Part shown: positions 18,199 through 28,748 of the stretch, piece after piece
How positions within the stretch are numbered: position 1 is the stretch's first letter
Layout: each line of letters opens with the position of its first letter
Origin: Clostridiales bacterium
GTDB lineage: Bacteria; Bacillota; Clostridia; Peptostreptococcales; Anaerovoracaceae
NCBI GenBank assembly: GCA_015058205.1
Contig: SVCS01000003.1
Location: 1 to 42,034 of the forward strand
Reading direction: 5' to 3'
DNA length: 42,034 nucleotides
The notes under the pieces: model-generated
The model's input: the letters and a program-made list of their open reading frames with translations, nothing else
What the model was told of the DNA's origin: nothing
Databases searched by the model: none
Translations under genes and position numbers: made by a program

Positions 18199-20316
18199 AT
18201 GCTTACGTTCGCAAGAACTGTTGTGAAAAAAAGAAAACTTATTCTGATCATAGGATTGCTGCTCCTGATTCCATCTGTGATAGGGTATTTGAATACAGGC
18301 GTGAACTACGACGTTCTGCTCTATCTCCCTGATTCGATGGAAACAGTACAGGGACAGGATATTCTCCTTGATGAATTTGACAAAGGCGGATTCGCCATGG
18401 TCATGTTCAAGGATATGACTGAGAAAGATATCAATCAATGCTGTGAAGACATTGAAAACATCGATCATGTTGACAGCGTTATCGCCTATGATACGCTTTT
18501 GGGACCGCAGGTGCCGGAGATCATTGTACCGAATGAACTGAAAGATGTGTATGAGGACGGCGATACGGAACTCATCGCCGTATTCTTCAATACGCCGACA
18601 TCCGACGTCGGTTCCATTCATGCTGTGCAGGAAATCCGAAAAGTGTGCGGCAAACAGTGTTTTGTCAGCGGCATGAGTGCCTTTGTCACAGATCTGAAGG
18701 AACTGTCAGAACATGAGGAGCCGATCTATGTAGCGATTGCTGTCATTCTTGCCACACTGCTGATGGCGCTTCTGATGGATTCTTCCTTTGTCGCCGTCGT
18801 GTTTGTGCTGGGAATCGGAATGGCGATTCTGTACAACATGGGAAGCAACTTATTCCTCGGAGAGATATCGTATATTACGAAAGCGATTGCCGCAGTTCTC
18901 CAGCTGGCTGTAACCATGGATTACTCCATCTTTCTCTGGCACAGCTATGAAGAACACAGATTTGAAATCGGTATGGATCGGGAAGAAGCAATGGCAAACG
19001 CCATTGCGAAGACACTCGTATCAGTAACCGGAAGTTCGATTACAACCATTGCAGGATTCCTTGCCCTTTGCTTTATGACATTCACACTGGGTCTGAATCT
19101 CGGTGTGGTCATGGCGAAGGGTGTGTTGCTCGGCGTTATCACAAGTGTTACCGTTCTGCCTGCGCTGATTCTCGGCTTCGAAAAACTGATCTTCAAAACC
19201 AAACATAAACCGCTGATGATCAAGTTCGATAAGCTGTCTAAAGGAATCGTCAGAAGACCTGTCATCATGGTTATCATCTTTCTGGTGCTTCTCGGACCGG
19301 CGCTCTTTGGCTATACACACACGCAGACATACTACAAACTCGATGAAGGCGTTCCGCAGAATCTGCCGTTCAATGTGGCGAACAACATGCTGCGGGATGA
19401 CTTCGGAATCAGTACACAGCATATGATCCTCGTCAATTCCGATCTTTCCCAGAAGGAAGTCGGAGAGATGATGGATGAGATCAAAAACGTAGATGGTGTC
19501 AAAGCAGTACTCGGATTACAGAGTGCCCTCGGACCATCGGTTCCTCAGGAAATACTGCCATCGGCACTGGAAGGCACCCTGGTCAGCGATCATCATCAGC
19601 TTTTGCTTGTTACCACTGAGTATGAGGTGGCAAGTGATGAAATCTATGATCAGCTTGTTCATATCAACAAAATCATCAAAAGCCACGACAAAGAAAGTCT
19701 GCTCATCGGTGAATCCGCGTGCACGAAGGATCTGATCGATGTTACGGACAGAGACTTTAAAATTGTCACAGCAGTTTCTGTAGGAGCAATCTTCCTGATC
19801 ATACTGTTCGTGCTGCAGTCCCTGTCATTGCCGTTCATCCTCGTCGCATGTATTGAACTGGCCATCTTCATCAATCTCGGCATTCCGTTCTACACAGGAA
19901 CCGTTATGTCGTTCATTGATTCCATCTGCATCAGTACCATTCAGCTTGGTGCAACGGTAGACTACGCGATACTGTTTACGAACCGGTACAAACGGGAACG
20001 GAACGGAGGACTGGATGCAGCGCAGGCAGTCATCAAAGCACATTCCAAGACAATGCCGTCGGTTTGTGTCAGCGCCATCGGGTTCTTTGCTGCCACATTC
20101 GGCGTATCCGTTTATTCTGATATTGATATCATCAGCTCCATGGTGTTCTTCATGGCCAGAGGAGCTGCGGTCAGCATGCTGGTTGTTATGTTCATGCTTC
20201 CGGCCCTGATCGTATTCTTCGATAAAATCATTATTAAGACAAGCAAGGGCTTTGAAAATGTTGAAGGCGCTTATCACAGCAGGCGCCTCGTCAGGGAAGG
20301 AGAGACAAATGAATAA
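18199..20316 (+). CDS. MMPL/RND superfamily transporter
   Basis: Two repeats of TM + extracellular loop + multi-TM; ITKAIAAVLQLAVTMDYSIFLWHSYEE and ISTIQLGATVDYAILFTNRYKRE motifs. Confidence 0.9.
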   Translation: MLTFARTVVKKRKLILIIGLLLLIPSVIGYLNTGVNYDVLLYLPDSMETVQGQDILLDEFDKGGFAMVMFKDMTEKDINQCCEDIENIDHVDSVIAYDTLLGPQVPEIIVPNELKDVYEDGDTELIAVFFNTPTSDVGSIHAVQEIRKVCGKQCFVSGMSAFVTDLKELSEHEEPIYVAIAVILATLLMALLMDSSFVAVVFVLGIGMAILYNMGSNLFLGEISYITKAIAAVLQLAVTMDYSIFLWHSYEEHRFEIGMDREEAMANAIAKTLVSVTGSSITTIAGFLALCFMTFTLGLNLGVVMAKGVLLGVITSVTVLPALILGFEKLIFKTKHKPLMIKFDKLSKGIVRRPVIMVIIFLVLLGPALFGYTHTQTYYKLDEGVPQNLPFNVANNMLRDDFGISTQHMILVNSDLSQKEVGEMMDEIKNVDGVKAVLGLQSALGPSVPQEILPSALEGTLVSDHHQLLLVTTEYEVASDEIYDQLVHINKIIKSHDKESLLIGESACTKDLIDVTDRDFKIVTAVSVGAIFLIILFVLQSLSLPFILVACIELAIFINLGIPFYTGTVMSFIDSICISTIQLGATVDYAILFTNRYKRERNGGLDAAQAVIKAHSKTMPSVCVSAIGFFAATFGVSVYSDIDIISSMVFFMARGAAVSMLVVMFMLPALIVFFDKIIIKTSKGFENVEGAYHSRRLVREGETNE

Positions 20317-22111
20317 AAAGCCTCTTAAAGAGAAAGTCATCGCGATTACAACAGCAGTGATGACAATGACAGTGATGTGTATGCCTGCTGCTGCCTTTGC
20401 TGCATCGAATGGTGTAGAAAAGGAAGAGACAGTGTATGTCGTCACCGACAATGCAGGCTCCCAGCAGGATGTCATCGTAAGTGATCATCTGATCAACAAG
20501 GATGAAGTCAAGACCATTTCTGATGAAACCACGCTGTCAGATATTGAAAATGTCAAGGGTGAAGAAACATTCAAACAGAATGGCGACGGCATCACATGGG
20601 ATGCTGAGGGAAACGGCATCTATTATCAGGGCAAGTCGTCAGATGAGATTCCGGTTTCTATGGATATCACCTACAGACTGGATGATAAAGTGGTAAGCGG
20701 TCCTCAGCTGCAGGGCAAAAGCGGTAAAGTCGAAATCAAAATCGACTATGAAAACGACGCCACATACAATGGAACGACAGTACCGTTTGTGGTCATGACC
20801 GGACTGATTGTTACTGACGATTCCTTCAAGAACATCAAGATCAGCAAGGGCAAAGTCATCGACGATGGCGAGAAACTGCTCGTCGTCGGAATGGCAGCAC
20901 CAGGCCTTGCACAGACCCTCGGCATCGGCGAATCTGATCTTGGTATCGGCAGCAGCGTCACGATTACCGGTGATGCAGAAGAGTTTGCTGTTGAAGATAT
21001 GATGACAGTCGTAACCAATGCATTCTTTGAAGATATCGATACAGACGGTATCGACATGAATTACGATGATGAAATCAATGCGCTGAATAAAGGCGCAAAG
21101 GCATTAGTGGACGGAAGTAAGCAGCTGTATGACGGTTTGACAACCATGAACGACAACATGCCGGCTTTGGAAAACGGCGTCAATACCTTGAAGAATGGCG
21201 CCGATCAGCTGAATGCAGGTACAAAAAATGCGCAGCAGGGGGCCAATCAGCTCAGTGGTGGTCTTGCACAGCTTGCGAAAGATCTGCCAACGGTTTTAAC
21301 GGATTTGACACAAAACCTGTCACAAATGAAACAGGTTGCGTCCGGTGTTGAGACAAACCTGGTCAAAATCAAGTTCGGCATTGACAGTTATATCAAAACC
21401 TTAAACGGGGTAAAAGCAAAACAGCAGAATGTAGTCGCTTATCTTACAGCTTTAAAGGCAGTAGAAGGCAATCTGACAGCTGAACAGAAAGAAAACATTA
21501 AAGATATTCTGGGATCTGATTATGATTCCAAGCTTGACACAGCATTAGCTGATGCAAAAGAAGTATATGGAACCATTGATGTCGTTGCCAATGGTAACGG
21601 AGAAGAAACGACCGGATTGGCAGGACTGTCATCTGGTTTAGGTTCAGAAGCAAACGAAGACATGGGCTCAGTAATATGGTATCAGCATCAGCTGGATCAG
21701 GGTCTTGATACGATGCTCCAGACTGTGATTGCAAAATCTTCTGAATTGAATACCGGACTGACAACGCTCACAAATGGGGCAGGTGAATTGAAAGCAGGTG
21801 AAGATGCACTTGCAACTGGCGCGCAGGCATTAGCAAATGGAATGGAATCCCTGCAGAATAAATCCGGCACATTGATCAACGGTGTCGACCAGTTAGATAA
21901 AGGATCCCTTGAACTCAGCAAAGGTATGTCAAAGCTTTACAAAGAAGGCATTAAGAAGATCGTTGATATGTACAATGATGATCTGAAGGGAACCATCGAT
22001 AATGTGGATGGAATGCTCGATGCAGGGAAAGGCTACAAAACATTTACCAAACTGCCTTCCGGCATGGATGGAAATGTCAAGTTCATCTACAAGACGGATA
22101 TTACACAGTAA
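20309..22111 (+). CDS. Secreted protein with YhgE/Pip-like Leu-Gly heptad repeats
   Basis: Signal peptide MNKKPLKEKVIAITTAVMTMTVMCMPAAAFA; LxxGxxxL repeats (ALNKGAKALVDGSKQLYDGL..., GVNTLKNGADQLNAG..., GAGELKAGEDALATGAQALANGMESL...). ATG 20309 with gaaggagag SD. Confidence 0.8.
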   Translation: MNKKPLKEKVIAITTAVMTMTVMCMPAAAFAASNGVEKEETVYVVTDNAGSQQDVIVSDHLINKDEVKTISDETTLSDIENVKGEETFKQNGDGITWDAEGNGIYYQGKSSDEIPVSMDITYRLDDKVVSGPQLQGKSGKVEIKIDYENDATYNGTTVPFVVMTGLIVTDDSFKNIKISKGKVIDDGEKLLVVGMAAPGLAQTLGIGESDLGIGSSVTITGDAEEFAVEDMMTVVTNAFFEDIDTDGIDMNYDDEINALNKGAKALVDGSKQLYDGLTTMNDNMPALENGVNTLKNGADQLNAGTKNAQQGANQLSGGLAQLAKDLPTVLTDLTQNLSQMKQVASGVETNLVKIKFGIDSYIKTLNGVKAKQQNVVAYLTALKAVEGNLTAEQKENIKDILGSDYDSKLDTALADAKEVYGTIDVVANGNGEETTGLAGLSSGLGSEANEDMGSVIWYQHQLDQGLDTMLQTVIAKSSELNTGLTTLTNGAGELKAGEDALATGAQALANGMESLQNKSGTLINGVDQLDKGSLELSKGMSKLYKEGIKKIVDMYNDDLKGTIDNVDGMLDAGKGYKTFTKLPSGMDGNVKFIYKTDITQ

Positions 22112-22148
22112 GAGCAACCAATGTGAATGGTTTGATTTGAATCGGTGC

Positions 22149-22180
22149 AAACGGGAGATCCCAGGATCTCCCGTTTTATT
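22149..22180 (+). terminator. Rho-independent terminator
   Basis: aaacgggagatcc cag gatctcccgtttt. Confidence 0.85.
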
Positions 22181-22203
22181 GATAGGACATCTATGTTTAT
22201 GTG

Positions 22204-22232
22204 TTGACACGAAGGCATGCAAAACATAGAAT
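22204..22232 (+). promoter_or_regulatory. Sigma70-type promoter for the MATE gene
   Basis: TTGACA (22204-22209), 17 nt, TAGAAT (22227-22232). Confidence 0.75.
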
Positions 22233-22265
22233 ACCATTTGTTAGATTTCATTTCAGGAGAACAAT

Positions 22266-23618
22266 ATGCAGAACAAGATGGGCACGATGCCCGTTGGCAG
22301 ATTAATACTGAATATGGCCTGGCCGGCCATGCTGTCGATGATGATACTGGCTTTGTACAACATCGTAGACAGCTTCTTTGTTGCGCGAATCGGCGAAGAG
22401 GCACTGGCTGCGATCACCTATATCTTCCCGGTACAGATGGTCATGATGTCCTGTGCCATAGGAACGGGTGTCGGTATCAATTCCCTGATTTCAAGAAGAC
22501 TCGGTGCCAGAAATTACGAAGAAGCCAATCTGGCGGCCAGCCATGGATACAGGCTTTCCTTCTTCAACTGGGCCGGTTTCGCTCTTGTGGGAATCTTCCT
22601 ATCAAGACCGATCATGGAGGTTATGACAGATACCGCCTACATTGTGGAGGAAGGCACCAAGTACATGACCATTGTGCTGATTGGATCCCTGTTTGTATTT
22701 GTTCAGGTCACATCAGAGAAAATCATCCAGGCTACAGGAAATATGATATTCCCGATGTTCTGCAGCATTCTGGGCGCGATTACCAATATCATTCTGGACC
22801 CGGTTCTCATATTCGGTCTTGGACCGTTCCCGGAAATGGGTGTGACAGGAGCTGCTGTTTCCACCGTTACGGGACAGCTGTTCTCTATGATTTTGGGACA
22901 GTACCTGCTCTTCGGCAGAAAACACCCAGTCAAAGTCAGACTGCGCGGGTTCAAATGGCAGGGGAGCATCGTCAAAGATATCTATGCAGTTGGATTTCCT
23001 GCGATTCTGATGCAGTGCATTGGATCCGTGATGCAGTTTGGAATGAATATGATTCTGAATTCATTTACTGAGACAGCTGTTGCAGTCATGGGCGTCTACG
23101 GCAGACTGCAGTCCTTCATTTTCATGCCTGTCTTTGGCCTGAATCAGGGTGTGCTTCCGATTCTTGGGTTCAATTACGGGGCGAAGAACAAGAAGAGGCT
23201 GATGGAGACTTACAAAAAAGGATTCATCTTCGCCTTTGCCATTATGGCAGCAGGTCTGGTCGTCTTCCAGCTGTTCCCTCATGAAATCCTCAGTGCATTT
23301 AATGCGCAGGGGAACCAGGACATGTACGTTATCGGTGTTCCGGCACTGCGCGCGGTCAGTTGGTGTTTCCTTCCTGCTTCCTACGGTATTATGACATCGT
23401 CCGTTTTCCAGGGAACGGGACATGGTTTCCTGAGCCTTTGGAGTTCACTGATCAGGCAACTTATCGGCGTACTCCCAATTGCTTACATCCTTGGAAAGCT
23501 GTATGGGCTGAACGCTGTTTGGTGGTCATTCCCTTTGGCCGAAATTCTGGGAACAACATATCTGATCATCGCCTTTGTATGGCTTTACAAAAAAGACATC
23601 CGTCAACTTGGGGAATAA
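22266..23618 (+). CDS. MATE family efflux transporter
   Basis: 12-TM pattern; MGTMPVGRLILNMAWPAMLSMMILALYNIVDSFFVARIGEEALAAI typical N-terminus; cggaga-like SD (caggagaacaat). Confidence 0.93.
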   Translation: MQNKMGTMPVGRLILNMAWPAMLSMMILALYNIVDSFFVARIGEEALAAITYIFPVQMVMMSCAIGTGVGINSLISRRLGARNYEEANLAASHGYRLSFFNWAGFALVGIFLSRPIMEVMTDTAYIVEEGTKYMTIVLIGSLFVFVQVTSEKIIQATGNMIFPMFCSILGAITNIILDPVLIFGLGPFPEMGVTGAAVSTVTGQLFSMILGQYLLFGRKHPVKVRLRGFKWQGSIVKDIYAVGFPAILMQCIGSVMQFGMNMILNSFTETAVAVMGVYGRLQSFIFMPVFGLNQGVLPILGFNYGAKNKKRLMETYKKGFIFAFAIMAAGLVVFQLFPHEILSAFNAQGNQDMYVIGVPALRAVSWCFLPASYGIMTSSVFQGTGHGFLSLWSSLIRQLIGVLPIAYILGKLYGLNAVWWSFPLAEILGTTYLIIAFVWLYKKDIRQLGE

Positions 23619-23635
23619 TCGCAATTCATAAAAAA

Positions 23636-23661
23636 GAACGCCGCAGCAATGCGGCGCTTTT
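23636..23661. terminator. Bidirectional terminator between convergent genes
   Basis: cgccgc agcaat gcggcg flanked by A-run and T-run. Confidence 0.75.
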
Positions 23662-23662
23662 G

Positions 23663-24265
23663 TTACGGATATAGGTAAATAAGAGGCACACCATCATCGA
23701 TTCTGTCATCGGAATCCATCATAACAAGGTCCCGGATCAACGGGTCTCTGATCAGGTGTTTCCAGCAGGTGTAGGTTGCTCTGATGAATTCATCATTTAG
23801 TCTGACAAAATCCCGAATCAACGGACATTCGTAAGGAAGCTCATCTGCACAGAGAATGATATGAAATATGCCATCATCATCGATATGCGGGGAAAGGGGA
23901 AACGTGCGGCACTGAATCGGCCGCCTATTTCTCCTGCAGAGGGGAGCAGTGCGGCACTGTATGAACGGAACGCGTCCGTGCCAGCTCTCCGGATAATCAT
24001 ATTCTTCGGCGAGAATGGAACCCCACTCGATCCATTCCTCATCTGACTCATCATAAACCTGCTCTTCACCCGGAAGCAGCATCAGTCCCATGTAACTGTC
24101 GGCATTTTCATCACCATCAGCAGTGTAGGGGATATCCTCCGGGATATAGTCGCAAAGGCAGCAAGCCGCGCCGCAGAGAATCCCACAGTCGAAATCAACA
24201 GGAGATACTCTGTCCAGCAGACGATAGATAGACTGATAGGTTGTTTTTGTAATCGTACTCTTCAT
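23663..24265 (-). CDS. Cysteine-rich protein, possibly YkgJ-like metal-binding family
   Basis: MKSTITKTTYQSIYRLLDRVSPVDFDCGILCGAACCLCDYIP..., later QCRTAPLC, QCRTFPLSP, YECPL. Start 24265 chosen from promoter position. Confidence 0.7.
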   Translation of the reverse strand: MKSTITKTTYQSIYRLLDRVSPVDFDCGILCGAACCLCDYIPEDIPYTADGDENADSYMGLMLLPGEEQVYDESDEEWIEWGSILAEEYDYPESWHGRVPFIQCRTAPLCRRNRRPIQCRTFPLSPHIDDDGIFHIILCADELPYECPLIRDFVRLNDEFIRATYTCWKHLIRDPLIRDLVMMDSDDRIDDGVPLIYLYP

Positions 24266-24272
24266 AGAATTT

Positions 24273-24301
24273 ATTATATTTGAAACAATAATAATATGCA
24301 A
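24273..24301 (-). promoter_or_regulatory. Promoter of the minus-strand Cys-rich gene
   Basis: On minus strand TTGCAT (24301-24296), 17 nt, TATAAT (24278-24273), 7 nt, ATG. Confidence 0.75.
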
Positions 24302-24332
24302 AACATGTGTGGAAGATTTTACAAAAGCATTG

Positions 24333-24360
24333 TTGCATACAGTATTTTTTGGGGTATAAT
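24333..24360 (+). promoter_or_regulatory. Promoter of the activase-like gene
   Basis: TTGCAT (24333-24338), 16 nt, TATAAT (24355-24360). Confidence 0.7.
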
Positions 24361-24429
24361 ATACCTTGGTTTTTTATTGGAAATAATATTTGCATATATA
24401 TGTAGTAATTCATTATAGGATGGGTTTTT

Positions 24430-27400
24430 ATGAGATTAGGAATAGACGTAGGATCTACAACAGTAAAACTTGTATTTCTGGATGATGACAACAATATCAT
24501 CTACAGCAGATACGAAAGGCATATGTCCAATGCGTTCCTGAAGGTACAGGAACTGATCAAAGAAGCGCATGAAGAGTTTGGTGATAAGACAATTCAGGCA
24601 GTCATCACAGGCTCCGGCGGCCTGAGTATTGCGAAGCTGATCAAGGTGCCTTTTGAACAGGAAGTCATCTCCTGCAGCAAGGCAGTGCAGACACTGATTC
24701 CGGAAACAGACACAGCAATCGAACTTGGCGGAGAAGATGCCAAGATCACTTTCTATGGACAGACGATCGAACAGAGAATGAACGGTACCTGCGCAGGCGG
24801 TACCGGTGCTTTCATCGATCAGATGGCAGTACTTCTCAATACAGATGCTGACGGACTGAACGAGGCATCAAAGAAGCATACTCTGATTTATCCGATTGCG
24901 GCAAGATGCGGCGTATTCGCCAAAACTGATATCCAGCCGCTGATCAACGATGGCGCTAAGATTGAGAATCTGGCAGCGTCCATCTTTCAGGCGGTAGTCG
25001 ATCAGACCATTTCAGGTCTGGCTTGCGGTCATCCAATCAAGGGTAAAGTTGCCTTTCTCGGCGGTCCGCTTAGTTTTCTCCCGGAGCTGAGGGAGAGATT
25101 CATTGAAACACTCAAGTTGAAGCCGGAAGAAGTCATCATACCGGAAGACGGTAAGCTCTTCGTCGCAGTAGGCGCTGCGCTTCTGGCTGGGGAGAAGGAA
25201 GAAACCAGTCTTGGTGATATCATGACGAGACTGGCCAATGCTGATCAGAGCGAGCTTAGTGATACTGCCCGCATTGAACCGCTGTTCAAAAATCAGCAGG
25301 AATATGAGGAATTCAAGGAGCGCCACGATAGAGCGAAGGTCAGACGCAAACCGTTCTCCGAAGCCAAGGGCAGACTGTTCCTCGGTATCGACGCCGGATC
25401 GACGACAACGAAATCCATCGTCATCGATGATGAAAAGAATGTTCTCTATACGTTCTACCGCAGCAATCGCGGTAAGCCGATCGCACCGATCATCGAGATG
25501 CTTAAGGATGTATACGACAAGATGCCGGAAGGCTGCTATATCGGCGGCACGGCGGTGACAGGATACGGAGAGAACCTCATTAAGGCAGCCTTCAAGTGCG
25601 ACATGGGTGAGATTGAAACCATGGCCCATTACAAGGGCGCGGAGGAATTCCTGCCGGGCGTTGAGTTTATCCTGGATATCGGCGGTCAGGACATGAAATG
25701 TATGAAGATCCAGGACAACGCCATCTATGACATCATGCTCAACGAGGCATGTTCTTCCGGATGCGGTTCCTTCATTGAAACCTATGCCAAGTCGGTGCAG
25801 ATGAGCGTTCCTGATTTTGCCCAGGAAGCCCTCTTTGCCGAAGGACCGGTCGATCTTGGAACGAGATGTACGGTATTCATGAACTCCAAGGTAAAGCAGG
25901 CGCAGAAGGAAGGCGCAACCATTGGAGATATTTCCGCGGGGCTGTCTTATTCCGTGATCAAGAACGCCCTCTACAAAGTCATCAAACTCAGAAATCCTGA
26001 GGACGCCGGTGAGAAGGTCGTCGTACAGGGCGGCACATTCCTCAATGAAGCTGTACTCAGATCCATTGAGAAGATTCTCGGTAAGGATGTGGTTCGGCCT
26101 GACATTTCCGGACTGATGGGAGCATTCGGAGCAGCACTAATTGCCCGCAGCAACTACAAGGGCGGTGAATCCAGCCTGCTGAAGAGAGATGAGCTGGAGA
26201 GCTTTGATGTAGAAACATCTACAACAAGATGCAGAAGATGCGAAAACAACTGTCTCCTGACCATCAATAAATTTGCAGATGGCAGCAGACTCATCACCGG
26301 AAACAGATGTGAAAAGGGAGAAGGCAAGACAGAAGCTACACACAGTGAACTGCCGAACCTCTATGAGTATAAATTCAACAGATTGTTCCAGTACATCCCT
26401 CTGAAAGCGGAAGATGCTCCAAGAGGGGAAGTCGGCATTCCTAGAGTGCTCAATATGTATGAGAACTATCCGTTCTGGTTCACGTTCTGGACGCAGCTTG
26501 GATATAGTGTTGTCCTTTCACCGCAGTCTCGGAAATCCATCTATGAGATGGGCATGGATACCATTTCCTCAGATACAGCATGCTATCCGGCGAAGATTGT
26601 CCATGGACATATCAAATGGCTGGCGGAGCACGGTCTCAGATTCATCTTCTATCCAAGCATCAACTATGAGCGTGTAGAAGATCCGAAACAGCCGAACCAC
26701 TACAATTGTCCAATCGTTGCAACTTACCCTGAGGTCATTGCAAACAATATGGACGAAGTGATTGCAGAGAACGGAATAGACTTCATGCATCCATTCTTGC
26801 CGTATGATAATGACAAGTATCTCATCGATGAACTTGCAGATGTTCTGAAGGACAAAGGCATCACAAAGCAGGAGATACGCCATGCGGTCAGAGCTGCACG
26901 CCGTGAAGACGAACAGTTTCACAAGGATATGAGAAAGGCAGGAGAAGATGCCCTGAAGTATGCGGAGGAGCACGGCGTTAAGAGCATCATCCTGGCAGGA
27001 AGACCGTATCATGTGGATCCGGAGATCAACCACGGCCTCGACAAGATGATCAACTCCTTCGGTATGGTGGTTCTCACAGAGGATTCCATCGCTCATAAAG
27101 CGAAGCTGGAACGGCCGATCAGAGTCCTCGACCAGTGGATGTACCACTCGAGAATGTACCGGGCAGCAATATTTGCAGGCACGAGAAACGATATCGAGAT
27201 GATTCAGCTGAACTCCTTCGGCTGCGGTCTTGATGCGGTTACGACAGATCAGGTGCAGGAGATTTGCCACAAGAACAACAAGCTCTACACCGTTCTGAAG
27301 ATCGATGAAGGTTCAAACCTGGGGGCCGCCAAGATCAGAATCAGATCACTGCGCGCAGCCATGTCTGAACGTGAAAAGAACGAGGTCAAAGCAAAACCTG

Positions 27401-28662
27401 ACAATTCACCTTATGAGCGCGCTTACTTCACCAAGCAGATGCGGGATGACAATTACACCATCATGATGCCGCAGATGTCACCGATTCACTGGAATCTGGT
27501 GGAGGCTATGATGCGTTCCTGCGGATACAATGCGAAGCAGCTGCCGCCGGTCAGTGTACATGCCGTCGATGAAGGACTGAAGTATGTTAACAACGATGCG
27601 TGCTATCCGACCATCGTAACCCTGGGGCAGACCATCGCTGCGCTCAAATCAGGAGAATATGATTTAGATAAAACTGCCATATTCATGTCCCAGACAGGAG
27701 GGCAGTGCAGAGCATCCAATTATGTTTCCCTCCTGCGAAAGGCGCTGAAGGACCTGGATATGTCGCAGATTCCGATCATATCCGTAAATATGGCCGGTCT
27801 GGAAAAGAATCCGGGATTTAACCTCCTGGATTGGAACCTGATCAAAAAGGGCATGATGGCTGTTGTGTACGGCGACCTGTTCATGAGAGTGCTCTATTCC
27901 ACAAGACCATATGAGGTGGAGCCGGGTAGTGCCAACGCTCTCTATGAGAAGTGGAATGAGATTGCCATGGAGAACTGCAGAAATGGCAACTGGAATGAGT
28001 TCAAGAAGAACTGCAAGGGAATCTGCATGGACTTCGATGAACTGCCTTTGCGGGATATCAAAAAGCCGAAGGTCGGCGTAGTCGGTGAGATTCTCGTCAA
28101 ATATCATCCTACGGCAAACAACGATATCGTAGGGGTTATCGAGGAAGAGGGCGGCGAAGCAGTCGTGCTCGATCTTCTCGATTTTATCCTTTACGGAATG
28201 TACAATAAGACCTTCAACTATGAGCATCTTTCGGGAACATATATGCAGATGAAAGGCAACAACGCCGCCATTTCGATTCTGGAGAAAATCAGAAAGCCTG
28301 CCAGAGTCGCGCTCAGAGAATCAAAGAGATTCCATGAGCCGGCCCACATAGAAGAAACTGCCAAATCCGCCCAGCAGGTCATCTCCCTGGGGAACCAGTG
28401 CGGTGAAGGCTGGCTTCTGACAGGTGAAATGGTGGAACTGATCGAAAACGGCGTCGAAAACATCGCTTGTCTGCAGCCCTTTGCCTGCCTGCCGAACCAC
28501 GTAACCGGCAAAGGCATGATGAAGGCAATGCGAAAGTTCAGTCCGAAGGCCAATATCGTAGCCATCGACTTCGACCCGGGTGCGTCCCATGTCAATCAGC
28601 TCAACCGTATCAAACTGATGATGACAACGGCACACAAAAACCTGAAAGAGTCACAGCAGTAA
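24430..28662 (+). CDS. Giant acyl-CoA dehydratase activase-like protein (two ASKHA activase domains + DUF2229/CoA-dehydratase-like C-terminus)
   Basis: Two GIDxGSTT motifs ([28 protein letters not shown]), [16 protein letters not shown] and [16 protein letters not shown] cluster-binding motifs, [11 protein letters not shown] motif, [14 protein letters not shown]. Confidence 0.9.
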   Translation: MRLGIDVGSTTVKLVFLDDDNNIIYSRYERHMSNAFLKVQELIKEAHEEFGDKTIQAVITGSGGLSIAKLIKVPFEQEVISCSKAVQTLIPETDTAIELGGEDAKITFYGQTIEQRMNGTCAGGTGAFIDQMAVLLNTDADGLNEASKKHTLIYPIAARCGVFAKTDIQPLINDGAKIENLAASIFQAVVDQTISGLACGHPIKGKVAFLGGPLSFLPELRERFIETLKLKPEEVIIPEDGKLFVAVGAALLAGEKEETSLGDIMTRLANADQSELSDTARIEPLFKNQQEYEEFKERHDRAKVRRKPFSEAKGRLFLGIDAGSTTTKSIVIDDEKNVLYTFYRSNRGKPIAPIIEMLKDVYDKMPEGCYIGGTAVTGYGENLIKAAFKCDMGEIETMAHYKGAEEFLPGVEFILDIGGQDMKCMKIQDNAIYDIMLNEACSSGCGSFIETYAKSVQMSVPDFAQEALFAEGPVDLGTRCTVFMNSKVKQAQKEGATIGDISAGLSYSVIKNALYKVIKLRNPEDAGEKVVVQGGTFLNEAVLRSIEKILGKDVVRPDISGLMGAFGAALIARSNYKGGESSLLKRDELESFDVETSTTRCRRCENNCLLTINKFADGSRLITGNRCEKGEGKTEATHSELPNLYEYKFNRLFQYIPLKAEDAPRGEVGIPRVLNMYENYPFWFTFWTQLGYSVVLSPQSRKSIYEMGMDTISSDTACYPAKIVHGHIKWLAEHGLRFIFYPSINYERVEDPKQPNHYNCPIVATYPEVIANNMDEVIAENGIDFMHPFLPYDNDKYLIDELADVLKDKGITKQEIRHAVRAARREDEQFHKDMRKAGEDALKYAEEHGVKSIILAGRPYHVDPEINHGLDKMINSFGMVVLTEDSIAHKAKLERPIRVLDQWMYHSRMYRAAIFAGTRNDIEMIQLNSFGCGLDAVTTDQVQEICHKNNKLYTVLKIDEGSNLGAAKIRIRSLRAAMSEREKNEVKAKPDNSPYERAYFTKQMRDDNYTIMMPQMSPIHWNLVEAMMRSCGYNAKQLPPVSVHAVDEGLKYVNNDACYPTIVTLGQTIAALKSGEYDLDKTAIFMSQTGGQCRASNYVSLLRKALKDLDMSQIPIISVNMAGLEKNPGFNLLDWNLIKKGMMAVVYGDLFMRVLYSTRPYEVEPGSANALYEKWNEIAMENCRNGNWNEFKKNCKGICMDFDELPLRDIKKPKVGVVGEILVKYHPTANNDIVGVIEEEGGEAVVLDLLDFILYGMYNKTFNYEHLSGTYMQMKGNNAAISILEKIRKPARVALRESKRFHEPAHIEETAKSAQQVISLGNQCGEGWLLTGEMVELIENGVENIACLQPFACLPNHVTGKGMMKAMRKFSPKANIVAIDFDPGASHVNQLNRIKLMMTTAHKNLKESQQ

Positions 28663-28683
28663 TGCTTGAGCAGGCGAAAGAAC

Positions 28684-28712
28684 TTGCAGATAATGACGAT
28701 AGGGGATAGAAT
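28684..28712 (+). promoter_or_regulatory. Promoter of yebC
   Basis: TTGCAG (28684-28689), 17 nt, TAGAAT (28707-28712). Confidence 0.6.
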
Positions 28713-28748
28713 AGAGATAAGCAAATATATTTTTAAGGAGGCGTCTTT

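Noticed and set aside
22217-23071. 284-aa plus-strand ORF overlapping the MATE gene in another frame
   Set aside because: His/Arg/Cys-rich nonsense composition; the MATE frame is clearly the coding one.
26569-27270. 233-aa minus-strand ORF inside the activase-like gene
   Set aside because: Antisense shadow of a long conserved protein.
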